NCBI GenBank assembly: GCA_934646185.1
Contig: CAKUEH010000006.1
Location: 1 to 64,000, forward strand
DNA: 64,000 nucleotides
Direction: 5' to 3'
Source: an uncultured Oscillospiraceae bacterium
GTDB taxonomy: Bacteria; Bacillota; Clostridia; Oscillospirales; Oscillospiraceae
A program made the translations under genes and the position numbers. Below are positions 24,857 to 32,085 of this stretch, piece after piece (position 1 is the stretch's first letter; each line of letters opens with the position of its first letter). The notes beneath the pieces were generated by a model. The model ran no database searches. It was not told where the DNA came from and saw only the letters and a list, made by a program, of their open reading frames with translations.

Positions 24857-24885
24857 AGTATAGCATAGCCTTCCTGCATTTGCAA
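24857..24885 (-). promoter_or_regulatory. Promoter of the SLH protein gene
   Basis: On the minus strand TTGCAA (24880-24885), 17 bases, then TATACT (24857-24862), about 50 bases before the start codon. Confidence 0.55.
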
Positions 24886-24904
24886 GATATACATATTTAT
24901 GAGT

Positions 24905-24934
24905 GGGCCGCTCCACCGAAAGGTGGAGCGGCCC
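24905..24934 (-). terminator. Hairpin at the end of the Cys-rich protein gene
   Basis: GGGCCGCTCCACC and GGTGGAGCGGCCC form a 13-bp perfect stem with a four-base loop, 15 bases beyond the stop of the Cys-rich gene. There is no clear T-run. Confidence 0.65.
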
Positions 24935-24948
24935 CGCCGTGTATCAGC

Positions 24949-25314
24949 TCAGCCGGAGCAGCGGCAGCATCCGCAGCCAGAGTTGGAGCTCGAATTCGAA
25001 GCGGAAGTACCGCCTACGCTGCCGCACGAGCCGCAGCCGCACCGGCGGCAGCATCCGCAGCCCGTCGACGCGCCGCCGACGGAGCCGGAGCTGCCGCAGT
25101 TACAGCGATTGCAGCCGCTGCCCGTCGACGTCGACGTACCGGCGACCGTGCCGCTCTGCTGCGTGCAGGTGCAGGTACAGGTGCAGGTGGGATTCGTGGT
25201 CGAGGCGCCGCCGACCGAGCCGGTCGTCTGCTTACAGCAGGGATTGCAGCACCGCTGCTGGACAAAGTCCGGGAACGTGAGGCCGCTGAAGCAGCCGTTG
25301 CAGGAAGAAGCCAT
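24949..25314 (-). CDS. Small cysteine-rich, Gly/Ser/Thr-repeat protein
   Basis: A 121-residue protein with about 23 cysteines. CC pairs and CxC runs (RCCNPCC, TCTCTCTCT, GCGCCRRCGCGSC, GCGCCRC) alternate with three copies of a GSVGG(A/T)S spacer. There is no signal peptide or membrane helix. It is a real gene: ATG 25314 has GGAGGGG upstream, the frame is closed by a stop and hairpin, and it sits as an isolated unit. Such compositions occur in disulfide-cross-linked spore coat or exosporium layers and in metal-binding proteins; I cannot choose between these. Codon composition is extreme (TGC, GGC). Confidence 0.7.
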   Translation of the reverse strand: MASSCNGCFSGLTFPDFVQQRCCNPCCKQTTGSVGGASTTNPTCTCTCTCTQQSGTVAGTSTSTGSGCNRCNCGSSGSVGGASTGCGCCRRCGCGSCGSVGGTSASNSSSNSGCGCCRCSG

Positions 25315-25410
25315 ATTGTATCCCCTCCAGAAAATGATCCGGGAACGTCTGTTCCCGCGTCATTCTATGCCGCATGTGCCCGAACCGTGCCGCAGCGCGT
25401 CGAAAAACAG

Positions 25411-25441
25411 AAAAAACCCGGACGGCACGGGGCCGTCCGGG
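25411..25441 (-). terminator. Terminator of rplM-rpsI
   Basis: CCCGGACGGCC and GGCACGG…CCGTCCGGG arms form a stem ending in TTTTTT on the minus strand, ~27 bases after the rpsI stop. Confidence 0.85.
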
Positions 25442-25467
25442 AGTTGGATACAAAAATCGAAAGAAAC

Positions 25468-25872
25468 TCAGCGCTTGGAGAACTGCGGCGCGCGGCGGGC
25501 TGCCTTCAAGCCGTACTTCTTTCTTTCCTTCATTCTCGGGTCACGGGTCAGGAAGCCGGCGGCTTTCAGCGTGGCGCGGAATTCGGGGTTGACGCTCAGC
25601 AGAGCGCGGGCAACGCCATGACGGATGGCGCCGGCCTGACCGGAAACGCCGCCGCCCTCGACGGTGCAGACGATGTCGACCTTGCCGACCAGATCGGTCG
25701 CAGCCAGAGGCTGACGGACGACCATCTTCAGGGTATCGAGGCCGAAATAATCGTCGATATCGCGGCCGTTGATGGTGATGGAGCCGGTGCCGCCCTGATA
25801 GACGCGGACACGGGCGACGGAGGACTTACGACGGCCGGTGCCGTACTGATACTGTCTCTTGCTCTCGTACAT
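25468..25872 (-). CDS. rpsI: 30S ribosomal protein S9
   Basis: A 134-residue small-subunit protein whose basic C-terminal tail reaches the P-site tRNA. The YGTGRRKSSVARV start, GQAGAIRHGVARALL and the C-terminal RDPRMKERKKYGLKAARRAPQFSKR are diagnostic. It lies 17 bases after rplM, the universal L13-S9 pair, and shares its promoter. The start at 25872 has a Shine-Dalgarno (AGGAGG) in the gap. Confidence 0.97.
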   Translation of the reverse strand: MYESKRQYQYGTGRRKSSVARVRVYQGGTGSITINGRDIDDYFGLDTLKMVVRQPLAATDLVGKVDIVCTVEGGGVSGQAGAIRHGVARALLSVNPEFRATLKAAGFLTRDPRMKERKKYGLKAARRAPQFSKR

Positions 25873-25889
25873 AGTCTGTTACCTCCTGA

Positions 25890-26318
25890 TTAGTCCAAAG
25901 TCCATGCTTCGGGCTTCTGTGCGGCGTTGTTGTGCTCGGCGCCCTTGTAGAGCTTCAGGCGGGTGAGCGCGGCGCGGCCGATGCTGTTCTTGGGCAGCAT
26001 GCCCTTGACAGCCAGCTCCATGGCGAACTCGGGACGCTCGGCCATGAGGGTGCGGTACTTGACGTCCTTCAGATTGCCGATCCAGCCGGTGTGATGATAG
26101 TAGTGCTTGTTGTCGAGCTTCTTGCCGGTGAGGACGGCCTTGTCAACATTCACGATGATGACGAAATCGCCGCAGTCAACGTTCGGGGTGAAGTCAACCT
26201 TGTGCTTGCCGCGCAGCAGCTTGGCAGCGGTCACAGCGGTGCGGCCCAGGGGCTTGCCAGCTGCGTCGAGAACGTACCAGTTTCTCTGGACGGTCTCTTT
26301 CTTAGCCATAGTGGTCAT
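25890..26318 (-). CDS. rplM: 50S ribosomal protein L13
   Basis: A 142-residue large-subunit protein binding 23S rRNA early in assembly. RNWYVLDAAGKPLGRTA, LRGKHKVDFTPNVDCGDFVIIVN, GKKLDNKHYYHHTGW and AVKGMLPKNSIGR mark the family. GGAGG lies seven bases before ATG 26318; a second ATG three codons on (MAKKET) is possible. It is followed by rpsI. Confidence 0.96.
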   Translation of the reverse strand: MTTMAKKETVQRNWYVLDAAGKPLGRTAVTAAKLLRGKHKVDFTPNVDCGDFVIIVNVDKAVLTGKKLDNKHYYHHTGWIGNLKDVKYRTLMAERPEFAMELAVKGMLPKNSIGRAALTRLKLYKGAEHNNAAQKPEAWTLD

Positions 26319-26368
26319 GTTTGTTCCTCCGTTTGAAAACACGTGGTTTTCTTTTATGATAAAAAGTT

Positions 26369-26397
26369 TTGACAAGTTTGGCGCGCGCGTATACAAT
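26369..26397 (+). promoter_or_regulatory. Consensus promoter pointing toward the TtcA-like gene
   Basis: TTGACA (26369-26374), exactly 17 bases, TACAAT (26392-26397). Transcription would start near 26404 and give a ~160-base leader for the gene at 26566. It faces the rplM promoter at 26421-26449. Confidence 0.7.
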
Positions 26398-26420
26398 AGC
26401 TCTGGAAAACGCGCTTATTC

Positions 26421-26449
26421 TTTATATCACAAGGCAAAACCGGTGTCAA
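26421..26449 (-). promoter_or_regulatory. Promoter of rplM-rpsI
   Basis: On the minus strand TTGACA (26444-26449), 17 bases, TATAAA (26421-26426). The leader to rplM is ~96 bases. Confidence 0.8.
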
Positions 26450-26487
26450 GCACGATTTTCGTGATTTTTAATGGTTTGCGATAAGAG

Positions 26488-26527
26488 CTTCAAAATGCTC
26501 GTAAATGCTTTAAAATACTCGCAAATG
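26488..26527. repeat. Two tandem 20-bp repeats before the TtcA-like gene
   Basis: CTTCAAAATGCTCGTAAATG (26488-26507) is followed directly by CTTTAAAATACTCGCAAATG (26508-26527), three mismatches, and a partial third unit (CTCAAAAC). AT-rich, in the leader of the next gene. Possibly a protein-binding or RNA regulatory site. Confidence 0.55.
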
Positions 26528-26565
26528 CTCAAAACACAAAAACAATAGGATCTGGAGGAATTCGC

Positions 26566-27300
26566 ATGCAGAATCTGATGGGCCGCATCCGCCGCTGCGC
26601 GGAGGATTACAACATGATCTGCGAGGGCGATCGGATCGCCGTCGGCGTGTCCGGCGGCAAGGATTCGCTGTCGCTTTTATATCTGCTGGCCGCGCTGCGC
26701 CGGTATTATCCCGTTCATTACGAGCTGCAGGCCGTCACCATCGACATGGGCCTGCCGGGCATGGATTTTTCCCCGGTGGCGGAGCTGTGCGCGAAGCTGG
26801 ACGTGCCGTATCAGATCAAAAAGACGGAGATCGGCCCGATCATCTTTGACTACCGGCACGAAAAAAATCCCTGCTCGATGTGCGCGAAAATGCGCCGCGG
26901 CGCGCTGAACGACGTGCTGCTGGAGCTGGGCTGCAACAAGATCGCGCTGGGCCATCATTTTGACGATGCTGTCGAGACGTTCCTCATGAGCCTTCTGTAC
27001 GAGGGCCGCATCGGCTGCTTCGAGCCTGTGACCTATCTCAGCCGCACCGGCATCACGCAGATCCGCCCCATGCTCTATGTGGGCGAACAGGCCATCACGC
27101 ACTTTGCGGAAAAATACGAGCTGCCCGTCGTTCATAACGTCTGTCCCGCCGACAAGCATACCAAGCGGCAGGAGGTCAAGGAGCTGATCGTGACGCTGCA
27201 GGCGCAGTATCCCGACCTCAAAAGCAAGATCTTCGGCGCCATGCAGCGCCAGCCGCTGCCCAACTGGGGCGTAGAGCCGCCGCAGCAGACAAAACGGTGA
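26566..27300 (+). CDS. TtcA-family tRNA thiolation protein
   Basis: A 244-residue PP-loop ATPase. SGGKDS (29-34) is the ATP pyrophosphatase loop; C103 and C106 (NPCSMC) plus C193 (HNVCP) match the three cysteines that hold the [4Fe-4S] cluster in TtcA, which makes 2-thiocytidine at tRNA position 32; LGHHFDDAVETFLM is the following conserved helix. The subfamily could modify another tRNA or be a general thiolase, so no gene symbol is given. ATG 26566 follows GGAGGAATTCGC. Monocistronic. Confidence 0.87.
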   Translation: MQNLMGRIRRCAEDYNMICEGDRIAVGVSGGKDSLSLLYLLAALRRYYPVHYELQAVTIDMGLPGMDFSPVAELCAKLDVPYQIKKTEIGPIIFDYRHEKNPCSMCAKMRRGALNDVLLELGCNKIALGHHFDDAVETFLMSLLYEGRIGCFEPVTYLSRTGITQIRPMLYVGEQAITHFAEKYELPVVHNVCPADKHTKRQEVKELIVTLQAQYPDLKSKIFGAMQRQPLPNWGVEPPQQTKR

Positions 27301-27316
27301 TCGTCCCCGTTTTGAA

Positions 27317-27346
27317 GTAGGGGCGGACAGAGTCGTCCGCCCCTAC
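27317..27346. repeat. GTAGGGG…CCCCTAC element, copy 3 (single palindrome)
   Basis: A 30-bp near-perfect palindrome, GTAGGGGCGGACAGAGTC followed by its complement, equal to one end-unit of the longer elements. It is a minimal or solo form. Confidence 0.75.
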
Positions 27347-27372
27347 AAAGTGAAGGGTGTCGAAAATGGTTC

Positions 27373-27477
27373 GTAGGGGCCGACGACTCTGTCGGCCCGG
27401 CAGATCGCACCGTTTTTACGGAAATCTGCGGCGAATTCGTAGTTGCCCAGTGGGCCGATGTGGGCATCGGCCCCTAC
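27373..27477. repeat. GTAGGGG…CCCCTAC element, copy 4
   Basis: A 105-bp copy with a GACGACTCTGTC left end and a GATGTGGGCATC right end, and the shared core GGAAATCTGCGGCGAATTCG. It is in the opposite orientation to copy 1. With copy 3 it fills most of the 345-bp gap before the second aspartate kinase. Confidence 0.8.
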
Positions 27478-27645
27478 AGAGGACCGCGCAGATTTGCGGC
27501 TTTGTGCGTTCTTGACAAAAAGACAGATGTTTTTCTCCTGCGCGCATATTTTTTGCCGAAAAAGCTGGTTTCCGCGAAAACATGGTTGACGCGGCGGGGG
27601 ACTTTGTGCGAAAATAACGCCAGCACGCACTGAAAGGAGCGCTCC

Positions 27646-28968
27646 ATGAATCCTGTTGTTGTGAAATTCGGCGGCAGCTCGCTGGCGACCGCCGCACAGT
27701 TTGAAAAGGTCGCGGCGATCATCCGGGAAAACCCGGCTCGCCGCTATGTCGTCGCCTCCGCGCCGGGCAAGCGCTTTGACGGCGATACAAAGGTCACCGA
27801 TCTTCTTTACCGCTGCTATGACGCGGCCTGCGCCGGGCAGGACTTTATGCCCGTGCTCTCCGAGATCCGGCAGCGCTTTGCCGATATCATCGACGCGCTG
27901 CATCTGTCTGCCGATCTGGAGCCGGATTTTGCCGCTATCGAGGCGCATCTGCGCCGCAGCCCGCAGCGCGACTATATGGCCAGCCGCGGCGAATACCTGA
28001 ATTCCAAGATTCTGGCCACGTATCTCGGCTTCCGCTTTGCCGACGCGGCGCAGATGATCCTGTTCCGGGCCGACGGCTCGTTTGACCCGGAAGCGACGAA
28101 TACTGCCATCGGGCACGCGCTCGTCAGCGTGGAGCGCGCCGTGATCCCCGGCTTCTACGGGGCCATGCCCGACGGGACGATCCACACCTTCACGCGCGGC
28201 GGGTCGGACGTGACCGGCTCTGTCGTGGCGCGTGCCGTTAGCGCGGGGCTGTATGAAAACTGGACGGACGTCTCCGGCGTCCTGTCCGCCGACCCGCGCA
28301 TCATCGAGCGTCCGCACGTGATCGATTACATCACCTACCGCGAGCTGCGCGAGCTCTCGTACATGGGCGCGTCCGTTTTGCACGAGGACGCCGTGTTCCC
28401 CGTCCGCCGGGCGAACATCCCCATCAACATCCGCAACACCAACCGCCCCGCCGACCCCGGCACGTTCATCGTCCCCTCGCTCCCGTCCAACGCGCACAAG
28501 CGCGTCGTGACCGGCATCGCGGGCCACAAGGGCTTCAGCAGCGTGTACGTGGAAAAGTCCATGATGAACGGCGAGATCGGCTTTGTGGCGAAGTTGCTGC
28601 AGATCTTCGCGGAGCACGGCATTTCCTTTGAGCACTGCCCGTCCGGCATTGATACCGTGTCCATCCTCGTCTCGACCGAGGCGCTGGCCCCTGCACGCGA
28701 GGAGATTTTGCAGCAGATCCAGGAGCGGCTGCAGCCCGACCACGTGAGCGTGGAGGACGGACTTGCCCTCATCGCCGTCGTCGGCCAGGGCATGATCTAC
28801 GCAAAGGGCACCGCCGCGCGCATCTTCCGCGTGATCGCCGACGCGAATATCAATATCCGCATGATCGACCAGGGCTCGAGCGAGCTGAATATCATCATCG
28901 CCGTCAAGGAGACGGATTACGAGCTCGCCATCCGCAGCCTGTACCACGCGGTCGAGCGGGTGCTGTAA
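27646..28968 (+). CDS. Aspartate kinase (ACT-regulated copy)
   Basis: Catalyses ATP-dependent phosphorylation of aspartate. The 440 residues begin with VVKFGGSSLATAAQF and contain VVASAPGKRFDGDTKVTDLL, SRGEYLNSKILA, IPGFYGAMPDGTIHTF and RGGSDVTGSVVA (catalytic domain ~1-295). Two ACT domains follow (VEKSMMNGEIGFVAKLLQIFAEHGISFEHCPS; IAVVGQGMIYAKGTAARIFRVIADANINIRMIDQGSSELNIIIAV), the allosteric amino-acid-binding site. It is the canonical copy, in contrast to the divergent one at 5093. ATG 27646 has AAAGGAG upstream. Confidence 0.95.
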   Translation: MNPVVVKFGGSSLATAAQFEKVAAIIRENPARRYVVASAPGKRFDGDTKVTDLLYRCYDAACAGQDFMPVLSEIRQRFADIIDALHLSADLEPDFAAIEAHLRRSPQRDYMASRGEYLNSKILATYLGFRFADAAQMILFRADGSFDPEATNTAIGHALVSVERAVIPGFYGAMPDGTIHTFTRGGSDVTGSVVARAVSAGLYENWTDVSGVLSADPRIIERPHVIDYITYRELRELSYMGASVLHEDAVFPVRRANIPINIRNTNRPADPGTFIVPSLPSNAHKRVVTGIAGHKGFSSVYVEKSMMNGEIGFVAKLLQIFAEHGISFEHCPSGIDTVSILVSTEALAPAREEILQQIQERLQPDHVSVEDGLALIAVVGQGMIYAKGTAARIFRVIADANINIRMIDQGSSELNIIIAVKETDYELAIRSLYHAVERVL

Positions 28969-28974
28969 ACATGA

Positions 28975-29005
28975 GAAAACCGGGCCGCAGCGGCCCGGTT
29001 TTTTG
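28975..29005 (+). terminator. Terminator of the second aspartate kinase
   Basis: AAAACCGGGCCGC pairs with GCGGCCCGGTTTT, followed by TT, directly after the stop. Confidence 0.88.
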
Positions 29006-29036
29006 TAAAGTATAATGAAATTTGCAGCGCACCAAA

Positions 29037-29193
29037 GGCTCCCCTTGGGCACAAGGGGAGCTGGCCCGAAGGGCCTGAGGGGATTCGAACGCTGCAAATT
29101 TTGGAGCGCTCTGAAACTTGAAACAAATCCCCTCCGTCATTTTCTTCGAAAATGCCACCTCCCCTTATCGTGCGGGGCACGACAAGGGGAGGC
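29037..29193. repeat. Intergenic repeat, second family, ~157 bp with inverted ends
   Basis: GGCTCCCCTTG at the left end and CAAGGGGAGGC at the right end are near-inverted. Inside lie TGGCCCGAAGGGCC followed by TGAGGGGATTCGAA, and AATCCCCTCCGTCA followed by a CTTCGAAAA palindrome. The left part recurs at 63455-63508. Non-coding, between convergent genes. Confidence 0.65.
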
Positions 29194-29213
29194 TTGGGGC
29201 AGGCAGTTTTGTT

Positions 29214-30104
29214 TTACAGCTTCCGCTTATAATTCCCGTAGACGACCGCGCCGTCCTTGGCGACGATGAAGGCGTGGGGGTCGTGCTTGCGGACGATGGC
29301 GCGCAGGCGGCTGATCTCGTATTTTGTGACGAGGATATAGAAGATATGGACCGGCTCGCCGGTGTATTCGCCGACGCCCTCATAGCGCGTGATGCCGCGA
29401 TGCAGATCGACAAGGATCTCCCGCTCCATCTCCGGGCTCAGGATTTTTGTCACGACCGTGACCTCGACATTGATGTTCTGCATGTGCAGCTTATCCATCG
29501 CCGTCGTGGAGATGAACGAGAACAAAACCGAATAGATCGCCGTGGACAGGCTGAACGCGGCTGCGCAGATTGCGTAGAGCACCAGATTCCAGATAAGGTT
29601 CACGTGGCCGATCGAGGTATGCGAGCCCTTTTTCAGCAGCATCATGCCGATCACGTCCATACCGCCCGACGTGCCGCCCATCCAGAGCGTGATGCCGATG
29701 CCGCAGCCGCAGAGAATGCCGCCGATGAGGCATTCGGCGAGCTTATCGTCGTGCAGAATGCCCGCGCGCGGGATGAGGGACAGGAAAACAGTCGTCGTCG
29801 TGACGGACAGCAGCGTCTTGAACACCACGCGATGGTCGAGCCGCCGCCACGCGATGCATAAAACCGGAAGGTTGATTGCATAGTTGATGATACCCGCGAT
29901 GTCGATCTTCAGATCCAGTCCCGTCAGATACAGGAAAAAGGTACGCAGCAGCTGCGCAAAGCCCATGATCCCGCCCGTATACAGCCCTGCGGGCACAACG
30001 AACAGGTTGATCCCCAGCGAATACAGCACGCCCGCGCCGACAATGCCCGCGCAGTGCAGAAGCTCCTGCTTCGGAATTGCAAGTTTTTGCAACGACTCTT
30101 GCAT
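29214..30104 (-). CDS. YitT family membrane protein (DUF2179)
   Basis: A 296-residue membrane protein of unknown function. Five to six helices occupy the first ~200 residues (GVLYSLGINLFVVPAGLYTGGIMGFAQLL; GILCGCGIGITLWMGGTSGGMDVIG), including the glycine-rich GGTSGG loop of the family. A cytoplasmic DUF2179 domain follows (VTVVTKILSPEMEREILVDLHRGITRYEGVGEYTG … FIVAKDGAVVYGNYK), resembling nucleotide or small-ligand binding folds. ATG 30104 follows GGGAGGAAAG. Confidence 0.9.
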   Translation of the reverse strand: MQESLQKLAIPKQELLHCAGIVGAGVLYSLGINLFVVPAGLYTGGIMGFAQLLRTFFLYLTGLDLKIDIAGIINYAINLPVLCIAWRRLDHRVVFKTLLSVTTTTVFLSLIPRAGILHDDKLAECLIGGILCGCGIGITLWMGGTSGGMDVIGMMLLKKGSHTSIGHVNLIWNLVLYAICAAAFSLSTAIYSVLFSFISTTAMDKLHMQNINVEVTVVTKILSPEMEREILVDLHRGITRYEGVGEYTGEPVHIFYILVTKYEISRLRAIVRKHDPHAFIVAKDGAVVYGNYKRKL

Positions 30105-30245
30105 TTTTCTCTTTCCTCCCGTTCTGAATGAACGAATTCATGCAAATTGCATGGTGAGCATAGCACGGAAGCGGAAAAAAATCAACCCAAATTCCTGCAA
30201 CCAACGCGAAAAAATCCGGTCTTATATGGAAGAGGAGGATTCGAC

Positions 30246-30806
30246 ATGGAAGACGAAACGATCATTGATCTGTACTTTGCCCGCGAGGAGCGGGCCATTG
30301 CCGAGACGGGCAAAAAATACGGCGGCTACTGCCGCTCCATCGCCTTCAACATCCTGCACAGCCATGAGGACACGGAGGAATGCGTCAGCGACACGTGGCT
30401 GCATACCTGGAACGCCATTCCGCCCACGCGGCCCGGCTGTCTGCGGGCGTTTCTGGGCCGCATCACGCGCAATCTGTCCTTTACGCGCTGGGAAGCGGCC
30501 CGCGCGCAGAAGCGCGGCGGCGGACAGACGGAGCTGCTGCTTTCCGAGCTTGCCGACTGTCTGCCGGGCGGAGAACGGCCCGAGGCGCAGCTGGACGCAC
30601 GGGCTGTCACGCTGACGATCGAGCTGTTTCTGCAAGCGCAGACGCGCGAAAACCGGCAGCTGTTTCTCCGCCGGTATTACTACGGCGATTCCGTCCGGCG
30701 CTTATCTAGCCTGTTCGGCCTGACGGAAAACACGGTTAAATCCCGGCTGTTCCGCCTGCGCGCGGGCCTGCGGGACGCGCTTTTGAAGGAGGGGATCGCG
30801 GTATGA
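30246..30806 (+). CDS. ECF-type RNA polymerase sigma factor
   Basis: A 186-residue alternative sigma factor. Region 2 (YCRSIAFNILHSHEDTEECVSDTWLHTWNAIPP) carries the core-binding and -10 recognition helices; region 4 (RRYYYGDSVRRLSSLFGLTENTVKSRLFRLRAGLRDAL) is the -35-binding helix-turn-helix. ATG 30246 is chosen for GAGGAGG just upstream and the family-like MEDETIIDLY start. The stop overlaps the start of the next gene (ATGA), whose product is a membrane protein, the usual layout of a sigma factor with its anti-sigma. Confidence 0.9.
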   Translation: MEDETIIDLYFAREERAIAETGKKYGGYCRSIAFNILHSHEDTEECVSDTWLHTWNAIPPTRPGCLRAFLGRITRNLSFTRWEAARAQKRGGGQTELLLSELADCLPGGERPEAQLDARAVTLTIELFLQAQTRENRQLFLRRYYYGDSVRRLSSLFGLTENTVKSRLFRLRAGLRDALLKEGIAV

Positions 30807-32020
30807 CGGCACAGGATCTGTTCCGCTGCATCGGAAACCTGAGTGATACGATGATAGAAGAAGCCGCCGACATCCGGCGGAAAAAGCGCTGGCTGCCCAT
30901 CGCGGCGCTGGCCGCGTGCGCGGTGCTGGCCATCTCCATCCCGCTGGCCGTGCGGAACCTGGGCTACAAGAACGCCGACAATGCCAGTCAGGCCGCCGGT
31001 GCCGAAACGCCCACAATGGAATCGCCGGCAAGCGATGAAAAACCTGCGGAGGACGGCATTTCCGGTTCGTCCGACCCGTCGCGCGACGGAAGCCCCGAAG
31101 CGGACGGCGGCTGGGAGGACAGCGATTCCGTGGCCGCACGCATTCTGGCGACGGAGCTCGGCGGTCTGCGGCTGGGGATGAAGCGTGAGGACGTGCGGGC
31201 CATGCTCGGCGAGCCGGACAGCGTCAGCAACACGGGAGAGATCCCGCGCGAGGACGGCGTGTGGGAGGTCTGCTGGTTCTATAACACCTCCGGCAGCGCG
31301 GATGTGCAGTATGATCTGCGTCTGCGATTCACGAACACCGGCATGCGCGACGGCAGCGGCTCGGTGCTGAGCGAGGTCTGGATGCAAAGCCCCTGCGATT
31401 GGACGCTGGATACCGGCATCGACATTGGAAGCCCGCAGGAGGCTGTCGAGGTTGCATACCCGGACGCCGTGTGGACGCATGAAACAATGATCGAGAACGA
31501 TCAGGAGATTCCGTATGACTTGTACGAACTCACGTCCGGCGACCTGTTCATGCTGATCCGCGTCGAAGCGGGTGAAGTCTCACACATCAGCTTCGGCGGT
31601 CTGAACGCCGAGCACTTCTTGGATGAGGACGAACCCGCTCTCACCGACCCGTACACCTTCACCCCCTACGACACCCTCTCCGGCGGGACGGTCACGGCCT
31701 ATACGCGCACGGAAAGCGGCTGGGAAACGCAGGTTCTGACGGAAAAGCGGGCGAAGCTGCTCGTGATCGCGCTCAACATCATGGATCCGGAGCCGAGTGA
31801 TGTACAGGGGGAACCCGTGATCTGGCTGGCGTTCGAATCCGGCGGCGTCGCGGCGCTGTACGATGAAAGCGGCGCGGGCGCGATCTACCGGCTGGAGGAC
31901 CCGTCCGCGTTTGAGACCGCGCTCTCGTCCGGCGAAGACCCGGCAAGCGCGCTGACGCTGATCGAATATTGCACCTTCCCGGGCGTCTGGGACAATGTGC
32001 AGTCTGCGCTGGAAGGGTAA
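30803..32020 (+). CDS. Membrane protein partner of the ECF sigma factor (putative anti-sigma)
   Basis: A 405-residue protein with a short cytoplasmic N-terminus (~1-27, TAQDLFRCIGNLSDTMIEEA), one helix (~29-50, WLPIAALAACAVLAISIPLAV), an acidic Ser/Pro linker (~60-110) and an extracytoplasmic part. In the latter, GGLRLGMKREDVRAMLGEPDSV resembles SmpA/BamE-type repeats; the distal region is not recognised. The four-base overlap with the sigma gene and the short N-terminal cytosolic segment suggest that it holds the sigma factor until a surface signal is sensed. This is inferred from layout, not from a recognised anti-sigma domain. Confidence 0.75.
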   Translation: MTAQDLFRCIGNLSDTMIEEAADIRRKKRWLPIAALAACAVLAISIPLAVRNLGYKNADNASQAAGAETPTMESPASDEKPAEDGISGSSDPSRDGSPEADGGWEDSDSVAARILATELGGLRLGMKREDVRAMLGEPDSVSNTGEIPREDGVWEVCWFYNTSGSADVQYDLRLRFTNTGMRDGSGSVLSEVWMQSPCDWTLDTGIDIGSPQEAVEVAYPDAVWTHETMIENDQEIPYDLYELTSGDLFMLIRVEAGEVSHISFGGLNAEHFLDEDEPALTDPYTFTPYDTLSGGTVTAYTRTESGWETQVLTEKRAKLLVIALNIMDPEPSDVQGEPVIWLAFESGGVAALYDESGAGAIYRLEDPSAFETALSSGEDPASALTLIEYCTFPGVWDNVQSALEG

Positions 32021-32026
32021 ATTAAA

Positions 32027-32065
32027 AGTTTCCCCCTGCTGTGCGGTGCACGGCAGGGGGAAACG
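32027..32065. terminator. Bidirectional hairpin between convergent genes
   Basis: GTTTCCCCCTGCTGTGC pairs with GCACGGCAGGGGGAAAC. A-rich and T-rich flanks allow termination from both sides. Confidence 0.75.
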
Positions 32066-32085
32066 TCTTTGTAGGGGAGCCTTTG

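Noticed and set aside
27512..27540. TTGACA before the second aspartate kinase as a promoter
   Set aside because: No acceptable -10 box lies 16-18 bases downstream.
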